The notes under the pieces were generated by a model that made no database searches, was not told the origin of the DNA, and saw nothing but the letters and a program-made list of their open reading frames with translations. The translations under genes and the position numbers were made by a program. This document shows positions 28,156-39,485 of a stretch of DNA of 64,000 nt, piece after piece; the first letter of the stretch is position 1; each line of letters begins with the position of its first letter. This DNA is from Candidatus Saccharibacteria bacterium HGW-Saccharibacteria-1 (GTDB lineage Bacteria; Patescibacteriota; Saccharimonadia; Saccharimonadales; Saccharimonadaceae). The stretch spans positions 1 through 64,000 of the forward strand of contig PGXZ01000006.1 in the NCBI GenBank assembly GCA_002839415.1, read 5' to 3'.

Positions 28156-30965
28156 AGCATAGTTTTTAAATATCGACCAGTAAATGAACTTTCAACCTTA
28201 GCAATATCTTCTGGCGTTCCCTTGGCAATTACCATACCGCCACCATATCCACCCTCAGGCCCCATGTCAATAACATAGTCAGCTGTTTTTATAACATCCA
28301 AATTATGTTCGATTATCACCATACTATTGCCACCTTCAACAAGTTTTTGTAAGATTGCCAGTAGTCTTTTGACGTCAGCACTATGCAGTCCAGTTGTAGG
28401 CTCGTCTAAGATATAAAGAGTCTTACCGGTTGCACGGCGCGAAAGTTCACTGGCAAGCTTTATACGCTGCGCCTCGCCGCCACTGAAAGTCGTAGCTGGC
28501 TGACCGAGTCTAATATATCCAAGGCCGACCTCAACCAACGTATCTAATTTTCTAGAAATCGCTGGCACGTTTTCGAAAAACTTCGCAGCCTGCTCAACTG
28601 TCATATCCAACACATCGCTGATTGTCGAGCCTTTGTATTTAATCTCTAGCGCCTCGCGATTATATCGCTTGCCTTTACAAATATCACAAGTTACATAAAC
28701 GTCAGGCAAAAAGTGCATTTCAATTTTAATAACACCATCGCCTGAACAATTTTCGCAGCGACCGCCTTTTACGTTAAAGCTAAATCGTCCGGATTTATAA
28801 CCGCGAATATTTGACTCGGGTGTTGAGGCAAACAAATCTCGTATCTGAGTGAATACGCCCGTGTAAGTCGCCGGATTAGAGCGAGGCGTACGACCAATAG
28901 CTGATTGGTCGATAACAATTACTTTATCAAGTAAATTTATTCCCTCGATATTTTCATGAGAACCAGGCACAACATGAGAGCGATGCAACCGTGCAGATAA
29001 TTCTTTGGCCAAGATATCATTAACAAGAGTTGACTTACCACTACCACTAACACCACTGACTACCGTCATTACACCCAAGGGAAATTCAACATCAATATTT
29101 TTCAAGTTATTTTCTTTGGCGCCACGAATAATCAATTTGCGATCTTTTTGAACCGGTCGACGTTTTTTAGGAACGGCAATTTTTTCAACACCACTTAAAT
29201 ATCGGCCCGTAATGCTATCCTTGTTTTTTGCAACTTCATCTGGTGTACCCGAGGCTACTACGTTTCCACCTGCAATGCCTGCTCCAGGACCGATATCAAG
29301 CAAATAATCAGCCTGTCGAATTGTATCTTCGTCGTGTTCAACCACAATTACTGTATTGCCCAAATCACGAAGATGTTTTAATGTACCAATCAATCTGTCG
29401 TTGTCGCGTTGATGAAGTCCGATCGAAGGCTCGTCCAATACATACAAAACACCTTGCAGGCCCGAACCAATCTGTGTCGCCAAGCGGATACGTTGAGCTT
29501 CACCGCCAGATAAAGTATTAGCTGCGCGTGACAACTCTAAATAATTAAGGCCAACATTACTCATAAAACCAAGTCGATCAATAATCTCTTTCATAATTTG
29601 CTGTGCAATAAACTGTTCTCTGTCGTCAAGCTTGAGACTGTTTTTAAACAAATCCAGCGCGTCATCAACCCCAAGATTACACATATCCATAATGTTCAGG
29701 CCATGCACGGTAATTGCCAAAACCACCGGCTTTAGACGCTCACCCTTACAGGTGTAACATTTACGTTCGCGCATAAATCGCTCGATGTCTTTGCGCATAA
29801 ATTCACTGTCAGTTTCCTTGTGGCGACGTTCAAGGTTTGGGATCACCCCCTCGTAAGTCGAGTCGTACGTTCGACCACTGCCCAGTTCAACTGTATATTT
29901 CTGCGCACCAGTACCATACAACACCTTGTCCAAATCTTCTTTTGACAAATCTTGAACAGGTACGGTTAAACTAAAATTGTGCGCCCGAGCAACCTCAGCC
30001 AACTTTTTCATATACCAAGCATCGCTATTGACGCGGTTGTACGGCCTAATTGCACCCTCAGAAATCGTCAAATTAGGATTAAACACTAAATCGGGGTCGA
30101 CTTCCAGACGGTTACCTAGGCCAGTACATACAGGACAGGCACCTTGCGGAGCATTGAAGCTAAACAGACGAGGTTCAAGTTCGGGTATATCTTCATTCGG
30201 GTGATCTAGACATGCATATCGCTGGCTATATGCGGTTACAATATCAGTTTCCGAATCCAACACTTCAATAATGCCACCAGCAATCTCAAGCGCTTGCTCG
30301 ACCGACTGTGTTACACGACCCAGCATCTCAGACGACAGCGCAATTCGATCGACTACGATTTCGATGTCATGTTTGTATTTTTTATCAAGTTCAGGAAATT
30401 CATCTAGCGCATAAACAACACTATCTACTCTAGCCCTGGCAAAACCTAATCGGCTATATTGCTCGGAGATATGAGCAAACTCACCTTTTTTAGATTTTAC
30501 AATTGGCGCAAGTATCATCAGTTTCGAGCCTGCGGGCAATTTCATAATTTCATCAATAATAGTTTCAGACGTTCGACGCGCAACAGCTTTATTACAAACT
30601 GGACAGTGTGGCACACCAATTCTGGCAAATAATAAACGTAAATAATCATAGATTTCTGTAACCGTTGCCACTGTACTTCGTGGATTGCGGCTAGTTGATT
30701 TTTGATCAATACTAATCGCCGGGCTAAGGCCCTCAATATAATCAACATCGGGCTTTTCCATCAAACCCAAGAATTGACGAGCATAACTAGATAAACTTTC
30801 GACGTAACGTCGCTGCCCCTCAGCGTAAATAGTATCAAAGGCAAGTGATGATTTACCCGAGCCGGACAACCCTGTAATAACCACTAGTTTATCTCGTGGT
30901 ATCTCGACACTAATGTCTTTTAGGTTGTGCTCGCGCGCGCCAACAACTTTAATTACCTCTGTCAT
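28152..30965 (-). CDS. uvrA: Excinuclease ABC subunit A
   Basis: Full length at 937 aa with two ABC modules: Walker [10 protein letters not shown] (near residue 34) and GVSGSGKST (near residue 640), two signatures ([14 protein letters not shown] and [15 protein letters not shown]), and zinc modules [15 protein letters not shown] and CENCSGDG paired with CDICKGKR. It senses DNA lesions and loads UvrB. TATAAT (30975-30980) ends 9 nt before the ATG without a Shine-Dalgarno. The other excision gene uvrC is in the same window but not linked. Confidence 0.97.
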   Translation of the reverse strand: MTEVIKVVGAREHNLKDISVEIPRDKLVVITGLSGSGKSSLAFDTIYAEGQRRYVESLSSYARQFLGLMEKPDVDYIEGLSPAISIDQKSTSRNPRSTVATVTEIYDYLRLLFARIGVPHCPVCNKAVARRTSETIIDEIMKLPAGSKLMILAPIVKSKKGEFAHISEQYSRLGFARARVDSVVYALDEFPELDKKYKHDIEIVVDRIALSSEMLGRVTQSVEQALEIAGGIIEVLDSETDIVTAYSQRYACLDHPNEDIPELEPRLFSFNAPQGACPVCTGLGNRLEVDPDLVFNPNLTISEGAIRPYNRVNSDAWYMKKLAEVARAHNFSLTVPVQDLSKEDLDKVLYGTGAQKYTVELGSGRTYDSTYEGVIPNLERRHKETDSEFMRKDIERFMRERKCYTCKGERLKPVVLAITVHGLNIMDMCNLGVDDALDLFKNSLKLDDREQFIAQQIMKEIIDRLGFMSNVGLNYLELSRAANTLSGGEAQRIRLATQIGSGLQGVLYVLDEPSIGLHQRDNDRLIGTLKHLRDLGNTVIVVEHDEDTIRQADYLLDIGPGAGIAGGNVVASGTPDEVAKNKDSITGRYLSGVEKIAVPKKRRPVQKDRKLIIRGAKENNLKNIDVEFPLGVMTVVSGVSGSGKSTLVNDILAKELSARLHRSHVVPGSHENIEGINLLDKVIVIDQSAIGRTPRSNPATYTGVFTQIRDLFASTPESNIRGYKSGRFSFNVKGGRCENCSGDGVIKIEMHFLPDVYVTCDICKGKRYNREALEIKYKGSTISDVLDMTVEQAAKFFENVPAISRKLDTLVEVGLGYIRLGQPATTFSGGEAQRIKLASELSRRATGKTLYILDEPTTGLHSADVKRLLAILQKLVEGGNSMVIIEHNLDVIKTADYVIDMGPEGGYGGGMVIAKGTPEDIAKVESSFTGRYLKTML

Positions 30966-31025
30966 AACCCGATTATTATACGCTATTTTGATGAAATATT
31001 CAAGTGTACCGATAACACGATTAGG

Positions 31026-31133
31026 TTAAGCTCCGTATATGCAAGTATCAACAATATTTAACACACCAGGAAGAACTAAAACTAATATAAAGTATAAAAA
31101 TGCAAGGACTATAGCTAGTCCGATAACAAACAT
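31026..31133 (-). CDS. Possible 35-aa membrane peptide
   Basis: A short frame from ATG 31133 encodes mostly one hydrophobic helix ([19 protein letters not shown]) and ends CIYGA. It begins inside the end of the neighbouring small ORF in another frame. There is no clear ribosome site. It could be a real small membrane protein or the shifted end of a single longer membrane gene. Confidence 0.25.
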   Translation of the reverse strand: MFVIGLAIVLAFLYFILVLVLPGVLNIVDTCIYGA

Positions 31134-31372
31134 TTGCGTCTTTTTACTAATGATTCCTTTTTTATCATTTTTTTGTAAATATATAAACTCATAAGAATAA
31201 AGGTGCCTATAAAAATCACTATAAAAAAATAAAAAGGCCAGTCAAAAGCTACAAAACCACTCATACAACCAGTTGGACGGTTAATTATCGGATCGCTTGG
31301 AATCATTATCGCTGAATTTAATATATTAAGATTGGTCACACTATTATCATAAATTACACCACCTATATACAC
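31115..31372 (-). CDS. Hypothetical small membrane protein
   Basis: The 85-aa frame has a polar N-terminal half and one strong membrane helix (FYFFIVIFIGTFILMSLYIY, about residues 47-66) followed by a basic tail ([14 protein letters not shown]). I recognise no family. It lies between sbcB and uvrA on the same strand as sbcB, with no clear Shine-Dalgarno. The charge pattern fits an N-out, C-in membrane anchor. Confidence 0.4.
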   Translation of the reverse strand: MYIGGVIYDNSVTNLNILNSAIMIPSDPIINRPTGCMSGFVAFDWPFYFFIVIFIGTFILMSLYIYKKMIKKESLVKRRKCLLSD

Positions 31373-31383
31373 AAGATAAATTA

Positions 31384-32805
31384 CTATTCTAGCTCAGCCG
31401 GCACAATACTTTCCACCCACAATTGCAACTCCTTCAATACAAACAACTTGTTTTCGTCTGTAATAGTTGCTGATAGTTTTTGAAGTGATTTTACAAATTC
31501 CGGCAAGCTAGCTGCAATTTTATCAGCGCGCCACTTTTCCCACGCGGCCACCTCATCCTCGGCTAAGCTTTTAGGGAAGTTACGAGCCTTGTAGTGCAAC
31601 AATAGCGAATCTAATCGCTCATCGGTAAAGTTAGGGTGAAAATCAGCTAATTCCCGCTCACTAGCATTACGAACCGATTCGACGCGAATTTTGTCACCAC
31701 TTGGCAAAAAACCGTCATATAATTGAGCCTCAGAATCTGGTGATTTTTTAAATTCTTCACGGTTTTCAAATAGCGACCTAATATTTTCAGCAAAAACAGG
31801 GTTTTGCAGTAGTATATTTTTATGTTTTATAATCGTTGCCTCGTCTAGGCTAATTTTAGACCAGCCATTACTTTGCGACAAAACACCCAGAGGCGCCACA
31901 GCTGGTGCGCGATTGTATTGTAGCTCCTTGACTGGCAATTTAACAAAACCATCTGCCTGGCGCTCTTCCCAGGTTGCATAAAATTTCTTGGCCAAATCTT
32001 TTGGATTTAATTTAATAAAGTCAGTCGGGTTATAACGCAAATCATAAACGACCACATTGCCGTTTTTGCCAGATGTCAGCGGAAAAGAAACCGTTGCCTT
32101 GTTATAAACCGAATCATATCGGCCACTTACATATACAAATGGTTGCTTAAATTCAAGGTTTACTAATTTCTTAACCTCATTTTTATCGCGCATTTTTAAT
32201 AGATACTCATATAGCTGTGGCTGCTTTTCACGAATCAATTGCGTCACAGCAATCAAGGCTTCGACGTCACTCAGGGCATCGTGCGCCTTGAAGTGGTCGA
32301 TCCTGTTCAATTTACTAATTAGCTCTAAACGATTAGTCGCAACACCCTTTTCGTCAACTGGCCATTCAATACCCTCAGGTCGCAGCGCCCGCGTCATACG
32401 AATCACATCTAACAAATCCCAGCGAGAACAGCCATCTTTCCAACTCCACTCATATGGATCATAGAAATTTCGCCAAAATAGGTGGCGCACAAACTCGTCA
32501 TCAAATCGAATACTATTAAAACCAACCGCAATCGTATCAGGCGTAAAAACCTCATTGGATAAAATTTTAGCAAATTCTGCTTCGGTATACCCATCCGCCA
32601 AAGTCTGCTGCGGCGTAATTCCAGTAACCATCAAGGCTTCGGGGCTTGGCAGCACGTCGTCATTCAACCTGACTAAGATATTATAAGGTTCGCCAATTTG
32701 TTTTAAGTTCATATCAGTTCGGATGCCTGCAAATTGCATAATTCGCGATTCACGCGCATTCAGCCCACTGGTTTCTAGGTCGTAAAAAAAGAAAGTTTTT
32801 GACAT
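31384..32805 (-). CDS. sbcB: Exonuclease I (SbcB-type)
   Basis: The 473-aa protein has a DEDDh exonuclease domain: FYDLETSGLNARESRIMQFA (residues 7-26), FNSIRFDDEFVRHLFWRNF and HDALSDVEALIAV, followed by the SH3-like and helical C-terminal domains typical of exonuclease I (YVSGRYD and KFYATWEER). It degrades single-stranded DNA 3' to 5' in recombination and mismatch repair. TATAAT (32813-32818) ends 7 nt before the ATG. Confidence 0.92.
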   Translation of the reverse strand: MSKTFFFYDLETSGLNARESRIMQFAGIRTDMNLKQIGEPYNILVRLNDDVLPSPEALMVTGITPQQTLADGYTEAEFAKILSNEVFTPDTIAVGFNSIRFDDEFVRHLFWRNFYDPYEWSWKDGCSRWDLLDVIRMTRALRPEGIEWPVDEKGVATNRLELISKLNRIDHFKAHDALSDVEALIAVTQLIREKQPQLYEYLLKMRDKNEVKKLVNLEFKQPFVYVSGRYDSVYNKATVSFPLTSGKNGNVVVYDLRYNPTDFIKLNPKDLAKKFYATWEERQADGFVKLPVKELQYNRAPAVAPLGVLSQSNGWSKISLDEATIIKHKNILLQNPVFAENIRSLFENREEFKKSPDSEAQLYDGFLPSGDKIRVESVRNASERELADFHPNFTDERLDSLLLHYKARNFPKSLAEDEVAAWEKWRADKIAASLPEFVKSLQKLSATITDENKLFVLKELQLWVESIVPAELE

Positions 32806-32850
32806 TGAGTCTATTATATCCCGATTCGAGATTTATAACAAAATAGTATC

Positions 32851-33423
32851 CTATTCCTGAATAACCCAACCAAAATAAGTCGTCTTATCCGGCTGAATCT
32901 CAATATAACCATCTGGTTTAAATTGCTCATCAGAAAAAATCGCCTCAAATGTATATAAAATCTTTTCAGATCTAAGTCCGGGGTAGCTAATCGAATCTCC
33001 GTAATACCGACCCGTTTTTACATAAGTCAAAATAATATCACCAACGACACCCAACTCTTCCCTAATCCCCCGAAGCATAGCTTGCTCGGGTATTTCGTCT
33101 GGACGCATTTTTTCAAATACAGCTCGACTTTTAGAATCTCTACGTCTTTCACGGCCATCACTAAAAACTTGCCTTTCTTCGGCTAGTCGATATAGCTTTC
33201 CACTGTTTTGATCATTATAATAAATTGACGAACGAACAACTTCGGTCTTTTTTAACAATTTACCACTTTCACTAATAACCAATATCGCTTCATTATCATG
33301 AAGTTCACTCAGCAAATGATCAGCAGTTTTAGCACAGCCCTTACCCCAACAAGTAACATCAATATTATAACTTTCAAGTAACTCTTTTAGACAATAAACA
33401 TCTTTGGATTCTAGTTTTTTCAT
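32851..33423 (-). CDS. NUDIX hydrolase domain protein
   Basis: The product (about 190 aa from ATG 33423) has a recognisable but reduced Nudix box (EQAMLRGIREELGV, residues about 114-127) inside a mixed alpha/beta domain, after an N-terminal region of about 60 aa that I do not recognise. The substrate is probably a nucleotide derivative or another phosphorylated compound. The box keeps REEL but the first glycine is not clearly placed, so activity is uncertain. It follows obgE by a short gap on the same strand. Confidence 0.65.
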   Translation of the reverse strand: MKKLESKDVYCLKELLESYNIDVTCWGKGCAKTADHLLSELHDNEAILVISESGKLLKKTEVVRSSIYYNDQNSGKLYRLAEERQVFSDGRERRRDSKSRAVFEKMRPDEIPEQAMLRGIREELGVVGDIILTYVKTGRYYGDSISYPGLRSEKILYTFEAIFSDEQFKPDGYIEIQPDKTTYFGWVIQE

Positions 33424-33447
33424 TGTCAAAATAGTTTACTCGCTTAT

Positions 33448-34746
<1,299 letters not shown>

Positions 34747-34759
34747 TTAATTATAACAT

Positions 34760-34787
34760 AATCGCCCCTGAATTGACAGAGGCGATT
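34760..34787 (-). terminator. Terminator after the LysM-CHAP gene
   Basis: AATCGCCTCTG and CAGGGGCGATT form an 11-bp stem on the minus strand just after the stop. The following sequence is AT-rich but not a pure T-run, because the obgE promoter lies there. Confidence 0.6.
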
Positions 34788-34807
34788 ATTTATTTCTTTA
34801 TTTTATC

Positions 34808-35992
34808 CTAATGAATGTATAGATATTGTCCAGCATTGCCAGCAGAAACGATTCGGCCTGATACGATATTATAGCCACCACCAGATACATAAGCGTTCAT
34901 TTCGCTAATACTTACATCACCGTTAGCCAAGATTGACTCAACGATTGCTACGTGGCCATAACCGCCACCGTTTTGCATAACCGCACCAACTGACGGAGTA
35001 TTATTAACTACCAAGCCATCTTTTTGAGCATTGTAAGCCCACGAACTGGCGTTACCCCAGTTGCCACCAACAGGCAATCCCAATGCAATACGTCGATTAT
35101 AAGCATATAATGTACAGTTACCGTGAGCGTAAGGACCATCAGGTGTGCCGACAGCAATCCTCCAGGTGTTGCCGCCAAAACCAGCTCCACTTCCAGCATA
35201 ATAACTGATTGCAGTTGTTGTTACTGCGGGCGCAGGCGCAACATAACCTGGTCGCTCATTCTCTGGCAAGTTGCCACTTGGCAAAATAATACTCGTGTTT
35301 GGCACTAATCCACTAACATCAAGGTCGTTATACAAGGTTAATCGAGTCTTATCGACGCCATATTTCGTGGCAATCGAATCAATAGTGTCAGAAGGCTTAA
35401 CGTCATAAATGATGCCGTCTACTGGTAAAATCTTGAGAACCTTGCCGTCTTCGATAGCGTCAGACGTAAGATTATTAGCCCACTTAATAGTCTGGGCAGA
35501 CACACCATATTTCGTAGCTAATGCTTCGACAGTATCACCAGCCTTTGCAGTGTAGCTTGTTACTGTACGATTAGTCGTATTGGTTTCAATAATCTGAGGT
35601 TTTGTTGTAGTCGTATTAGTTGATTGAGCAAAATCACTCTTGGTCTGAGCTGACACGGCCAGATTAGCAACTGATGTTGCAATTGGCAGATTAGATGATT
35701 GTGCGACGCCAGCAGCAACACCGGTTGCAACGACATCATCAACGGAAGTTTGATCAGTTTTTACCGTACTATCTGCACTAACAGTATTAGCCACAGTAGT
35801 AGTGTTCTTGGGTTCGTGATAACCAATTGAAACCATCATAACCACAACAGCAAATGCGCTTATATATATAGCGACGACTGACGGTTTAATTTTAGATGTT
35901 GACTTACGCCGGCCTTGGGCTGACGCTTGTGCTAGCTGGTTAACAGCAGCAGTTGATCCTTGAGCTAGGCTCGTTTTGATCTGATTACGAAT
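34808..35992 (-). CDS. Membrane-anchored LysM-CHAP peptidoglycan hydrolase with ATT start
   Basis: The protein has two LysM domains (YTAKAGDTVEALATKYGV and YDVKPSDTIDSIATKYGV) and a C-terminal CHAP amidase/peptidase domain with catalytic Cys (GNCTLYAY) and His (GYGHVAIVE). It likely trims peptidoglycan during growth or separation. The first ATG (35845) lies inside a membrane helix; the open frame continues upstream through the rest of that helix (KPSVVAIYISAFAVVVMM) and a basic tail (QGRRKSTSKIK), which makes a complete anchor. Between the upstream in-frame TAG and that region there is no ATG, GTG or TTG. AGGAG precedes two ATT codons, and I place the start at the second one (394 aa). A long structured leader precedes it. 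Confidence 0.85.
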   Translation of the reverse strand: MRNQIKTSLAQGSTAAVNQLAQASAQGRRKSTSKIKPSVVAIYISAFAVVVMMVSIGYHEPKNTTTVANTVSADSTVKTDQTSVDDVVATGVAAGVAQSSNLPIATSVANLAVSAQTKSDFAQSTNTTTTKPQIIETNTTNRTVTSYTAKAGDTVEALATKYGVSAQTIKWANNLTSDAIEDGKVLKILPVDGIIYDVKPSDTIDSIATKYGVDKTRLTLYNDLDVSGLVPNTSIILPSGNLPENERPGYVAPAPAVTTTAISYYAGSGAGFGGNTWRIAVGTPDGPYAHGNCTLYAYNRRIALGLPVGGNWGNASSWAYNAQKDGLVVNNTPSVGAVMQNGGGYGHVAIVESILANGDVSISEMNAYVSGGGYNIVSGRIVSAGNAGQYLYIH

Positions 35993-35995
35993 AAT

Positions 35996-36219
35996 CGTTC
36001 TCCTGCCGCTTGTATTACTACAAGGGCGCTACCTTACTCTGTCTTACTTCTATTACTAGAAAGGGGCGTATTTCGACCGTTGTATTAGTTAATATTAGTT
36101 CAAAAATCTTTTTTATTTGCCCGTGCGACATTTATTGGTAGGCTCATTTATACTTCGTACTCCCCACTCGCAGGTGCAGGCTGCTAAACCTCACTAGTAG
36201 ACGAAACTACAAATGTGCT
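35996..36219 (-). ncRNA. Structured 5' leader of the LysM-CHAP gene
   Basis: Transcription from the promoter at 36227-36255 would give a leader of about 220 nt with no ORF. On the minus strand it contains TTCTA-GTAA-TAGAA and CTTGTA-GTAA-TACAAG, two hairpins capped by the same GNRA-type GTAA loop, the second ending just before the AGGAG ribosome site. Further upstream CCTGCGA and TCGCACGG can close a larger domain. This layout suggests a cis-regulatory RNA. In other bacteria cell-wall hydrolase genes are controlled by c-di-AMP riboswitches, but I do not see that consensus here. Confidence 0.5.
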
Positions 36220-36226
36220 GTAAACC

Positions 36227-36255
36227 AGTATACTAGCTATTGCAAATATTGTCAA
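36227..36255 (-). promoter_or_regulatory. Consensus promoter for the LysM-CHAP gene
   Basis: On the minus strand TTGACA (36250-36255), a 17-bp spacer and TATACT (36227-36232) make the best promoter in the window. It starts 2 nt before the stop of mltG on the same strand, so the LysM-CHAP gene is uncoupled from the mltG operon. Confidence 0.8.
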
Positions 36256-36256
36256 T

Positions 36257-37396
36257 TTATTGTATAGCGCACTTTACCTTACAGTGGCTTATAATATTAG
36301 CCTCGTGCTCGGCGTAAGTCTTTGCAAAATAAGTAATATCGTCGTCGCCACTAAGGAAATAAACATAGTCACCCGCTGATGGCTGAGCGACCGCAGTCAG
36401 AGCCGTAAGCCCTGGGACGGAAATTGGACCAGGCGTTAAACCTTTATTTTTACGTGTATTATAAGTTGAATCCAGATTTACATCACGTGCCACGCCAGTT
36501 TTATCAGCAATATACTGATAGGTTACATCAGACCCCAGTACCATGTCAGTTTTCAGGCGTGTAAAAAATATCTGCGCCACTTGCTTTTGGTCGCTGACCG
36601 AATTCACCTCTTTTTGAATGATAGATGCCAATGTAATACCCTGGTAAAGTGTCAAATTATGAGCTGCATAGGATTCGACTAATTTATTTTCCTTAACCTT
36701 TGAATAAAATTCATCAAAAACACGCGTCAAAATGCCATGAACGGTAGTACCAGTTCCAAATTCATAGGTTTCGCCATAGATATAACCCTCCAAATCAGCC
36801 GTAGCGGGCTTACCAGCAAAAAGCGGGCTATCATATTTATCAGCAAGCGCGGCTTTGATTTCATCAGTTGAATAACCAGCCTTTTTTAGAACCGTCGTTA
36901 CATCAGTTTTTTTTGATTCATCCTTGCTTGTGTTATCAACCAGGGTTGCGCCAGGATAAAATGTAATACTAAATTCATCGACAGCGCCATTCACTATATG
37001 CTCAATAATCTGAGGTGTCGTTTCTGCGGGCGATAAACGATAAGTTCCAGCTTGCAAATTAGCACTTTTTTGGTTAATTCTGGCGTAAATTTCAAAAGCA
37101 AACGAGCTTCTGATTAACGATTTGTCCTGAAGAAGCTGGCCAATCTGGCTTGGCGTGCTATTAGCTTCGATTTTAACTAGCTTTAATTCACTGATATCAT
37201 TGCCTGCCGGTTTAAGTTGAGCGTTATACCAAAGAAAAGCTGAACCAGCCACAACCAGCGTCAAAAATACAAAAACGCCAATAATAACCAGTGCAATTTT
37301 TGATTTTGATCGTTTTTTAGGAATATCAAGGCCGCTTGGCTGATTATTTATTGGTTGAGGTAATATTTCGTTTACAGGTTGAATTGGCTCAAGCAT
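36257..37396 (-). CDS. mltG: Endolytic transglycosylase MltG (YceG-like)
   Basis: The 379-aa product has a proline-rich cytoplasmic tail, one membrane helix (about residues 33-55), a LysM-like YceG subdomain and the catalytic region ASIIQKEVNSVSDQKQVAQIF followed by FTRLKTDMVLGSDVTYQY, with the conserved Glu in QKEV. It cuts nascent glycan strands and limits their length. Its ATG overlaps the ruvX stop (ATGCTTGA), a widespread ruvX-mltG arrangement. Confidence 0.93.
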   Translation of the reverse strand: MLEPIQPVNEILPQPINNQPSGLDIPKKRSKSKIALVIIGVFVFLTLVVAGSAFLWYNAQLKPAGNDISELKLVKIEANSTPSQIGQLLQDKSLIRSSFAFEIYARINQKSANLQAGTYRLSPAETTPQIIEHIVNGAVDEFSITFYPGATLVDNTSKDESKKTDVTTVLKKAGYSTDEIKAALADKYDSPLFAGKPATADLEGYIYGETYEFGTGTTVHGILTRVFDEFYSKVKENKLVESYAAHNLTLYQGITLASIIQKEVNSVSDQKQVAQIFFTRLKTDMVLGSDVTYQYIADKTGVARDVNLDSTYNTRKNKGLTPGPISVPGLTALTAVAQPSAGDYVYFLSGDDDITYFAKTYAEHEANIISHCKVKCAIQ

Positions 37397-37799
37397 AATT
37401 CATCTCTAGATAATCTTTTAATATTAAAGCCGCCGCTTGCGCATCGATGTCAGCTTTGGAATATGGCTTGCCGTAGCCCTTAAGCTGCTGTTCGGCAATT
37501 ACACTCGTCAATGATTCGTCCTGATAAACAATATTATTAGAAATATCCGAAAGCTTTGCAACAAAATCTTCAACAAATTCTGTCTGAGCGGTTGGTTCAC
37601 CTGATTGATTTCTTGGGTAGCCCACAACCAACACATCTGCCCGTTGTCTAATATAGATTTCGGCTATTGATTCGACCTCGCTACCATCAACCTCGACAGT
37701 ATCAAACGGCACAGCAATCTTTATCATATTATCACCAACAGCAACACCTATGCGTTTTTCACCTACATCCAAACAGACCAGTGAAATAGCTTTAGCCAT
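37389..37799 (-). CDS. ruvX: Holliday junction resolvase-like protein RuvX (YqgF)
   Basis: The product is 136 aa from ATG 37799. RNase H-fold motifs are visible: SLVCLDVGEKRIGVAVGD (first catalytic Asp), VVGYPRNQSGEPT, the DESLTSVIAEQQL region and the terminal DIDAQAAALILKDYL. It acts in 16S rRNA maturation and possibly recombination. A frame to 37823 exists but adds a serine run; the chosen ATG overlaps the stop of the upstream gene by 8 nt, indicating coupling. TGA is its stop, which supports the standard code. Confidence 0.92.
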   Translation of the reverse strand: MAKAISLVCLDVGEKRIGVAVGDNMIKIAVPFDTVEVDGSEVESIAEIYIRQRADVLVVGYPRNQSGEPTAQTEFVEDFVAKLSDISNNIVYQDESLTSVIAEQQLKGYGKPYSKADIDAQAAALILKDYLEMNYA

Positions 37800-39483
37800 T
37801 TTGGAGCTTGAACTCGACATCAATCTTGTTTATATCATTCGGAACAGTTCTTACCCAGAAGTAAGAGAACTTAACATCAACGCTGCTTACGCCAGTTATA
37901 CTACTGAGCTGGGCTTGAATGTCGCCAAATCGCTGGCCTTTTACTTGCTCTTTTATAGCAGAATCATCAATATTTGGACCAATCTGACCGGTTGTCGCGA
38001 TATTTATGGTCGAGGACGTATCATTATTTACGTATCCGGATAAGGCAACTTTGTCGACTCCATCATTGTAAATTCTTTGAGTTTTCGAACTTGCCATCTG
38101 TTTAGTTAATGCATTTTTCAAAAATTCCTGTAGTTCAGATTTAGCAATTGCCGTAATCGAATAAGTAACTTTTGAAGTTAGTTTGGCTTTGGCGGTTGCT
38201 TCTGAGCCAATAGCTGGCGTCGACACTGCAGTCGCACGATCAACCGTAAAGCTATCACTAATTACCGCTTCGCCATTAGTAAATTGTTTAGTCAATTGCT
38301 GCTTAACGTCGTCTGTCGATATGTCAGCCAAAGCTTGCGCAGCTGTCTGGACGTCTTCGGCAGTTACAATTGTCGTTATTTTTGAAGTTCCACCAGTCAT
38401 AGCAGTTCCAAGGGCGTCAACTTTTGAATCAGATGGGATAGAGCCGATTGAATATGCCAGGCTTGTATTATTATACTTGTCGCCACTTGCCAAAGCTTGA
38501 ACTTGGACAGTCGCCTTACCTGATGAATTACCACTAAGTGTACAGCCACTTGATGAGCCACTAAATCCAGGCACCGATATAGCTGATGAACTTGCATATA
38601 CAAGACCGCCATCGGTTTTAAATTCTGTACCAGCTGGCAAGGTAAAGCCCTCTGAATAATCACAGTTTCTGACGGTTATACTTCCAACTGCTTTTGTACC
38701 AACATCTTTTTGTCCAGTTGCCGTAAAATCAACGCTAACATCTTTTTTGATTTGTTTAGTTACGGTTTGAATAACATTTTTTGATACATCAGTCGCAGCC
38801 GTTCCACCTAATTTAACAGACATGCTAACAGGCGCCGGAGTAGTTTTAGCCGTTATAATAATCCTGGCAGCAGGCGCATAAGCGATCGCCCAAACCAAGA
38901 AAACGATAAATAAAATCCCTAGTACAATACCAACAAATAACCGTTTACGAAATCGTGAAAAATTAGGTATCTTAACGTTATCTTTTGACTTTTTTGGTGG
39001 TTTAACTTTACTTGGCTTATCAAGGTCGGATGGCAATACTAAAGGTTTTGGCTCGTCGTCTTCGATGTCAATATCATCAATGTCAGCCTCGACATCCTTG
39101 GCCTTTGCCTTTGCTTTTGCAGAATCAGTTGCATTAGCTAAGTCACCTACCGGTAACTGAGCGCCGTCAATAATGTCTTCACCGTCATCAACCTCGAGTG
39201 CTGCAATTTCAGCGATTTCTGGCTTGCTTTGTAAATTTTTAGCAACAGGAATCAATGCACTAGCTGATAATGCTATCAAGGCTTTGTTATTCGTAACAAT
39301 TACTAAACGCTTATTATTATTTTCAGCCGTCCGCGCAAGCAATCTCAAATTAACAGCACTTTGTAACGCACCAATTCGCTTGGGCGGAACAAGTGCGACG
39401 ATCTTCTCTTTACTTGACTTAATTTTGCCAATTATTGCGGTAATATCGTCTTCTACGTCAATGTATATAACATCTTTATTCAT
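37792..39483 (-). CDS. Membrane protein with N-terminal cytoplasmic domain and large extracellular region
   Basis: The 563-aa protein has a cytoplasmic domain of about 110 aa (DVEDDITAIIGKIKSSKEKIVALVPP at its start), an acidic linker with KAKAK repeats, one membrane helix (about residues 187-210) and an extracellular region of about 350 aa rich in Thr, Ser and Val, with a baseplate-J-like beta region by general appearance. I recognise it as a conserved CPR type but know no function. It starts 2 nt after the stop of the FtsA/PilM-like ATPase gene and overlaps ruvX, so it probably works with that ATPase at the membrane, perhaps as a pilus or division platform. Confidence 0.65.
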   Translation of the reverse strand: MNKDVIYIDVEDDITAIIGKIKSSKEKIVALVPPKRIGALQSAVNLRLLARTAENNNKRLVIVTNNKALIALSASALIPVAKNLQSKPEIAEIAALEVDDGEDIIDGAQLPVGDLANATDSAKAKAKAKDVEADIDDIDIEDDEPKPLVLPSDLDKPSKVKPPKKSKDNVKIPNFSRFRKRLFVGIVLGILFIVFLVWAIAYAPAARIIITAKTTPAPVSMSVKLGGTAATDVSKNVIQTVTKQIKKDVSVDFTATGQKDVGTKAVGSITVRNCDYSEGFTLPAGTEFKTDGGLVYASSSAISVPGFSGSSSGCTLSGNSSGKATVQVQALASGDKYNNTSLAYSIGSIPSDSKVDALGTAMTGGTSKITTIVTAEDVQTAAQALADISTDDVKQQLTKQFTNGEAVISDSFTVDRATAVSTPAIGSEATAKAKLTSKVTYSITAIAKSELQEFLKNALTKQMASSKTQRIYNDGVDKVALSGYVNNDTSSTINIATTGQIGPNIDDSAIKEQVKGQRFGDIQAQLSSITGVSSVDVKFSYFWVRTVPNDINKIDVEFKLQNG

Positions 39484-39485
39484 AA

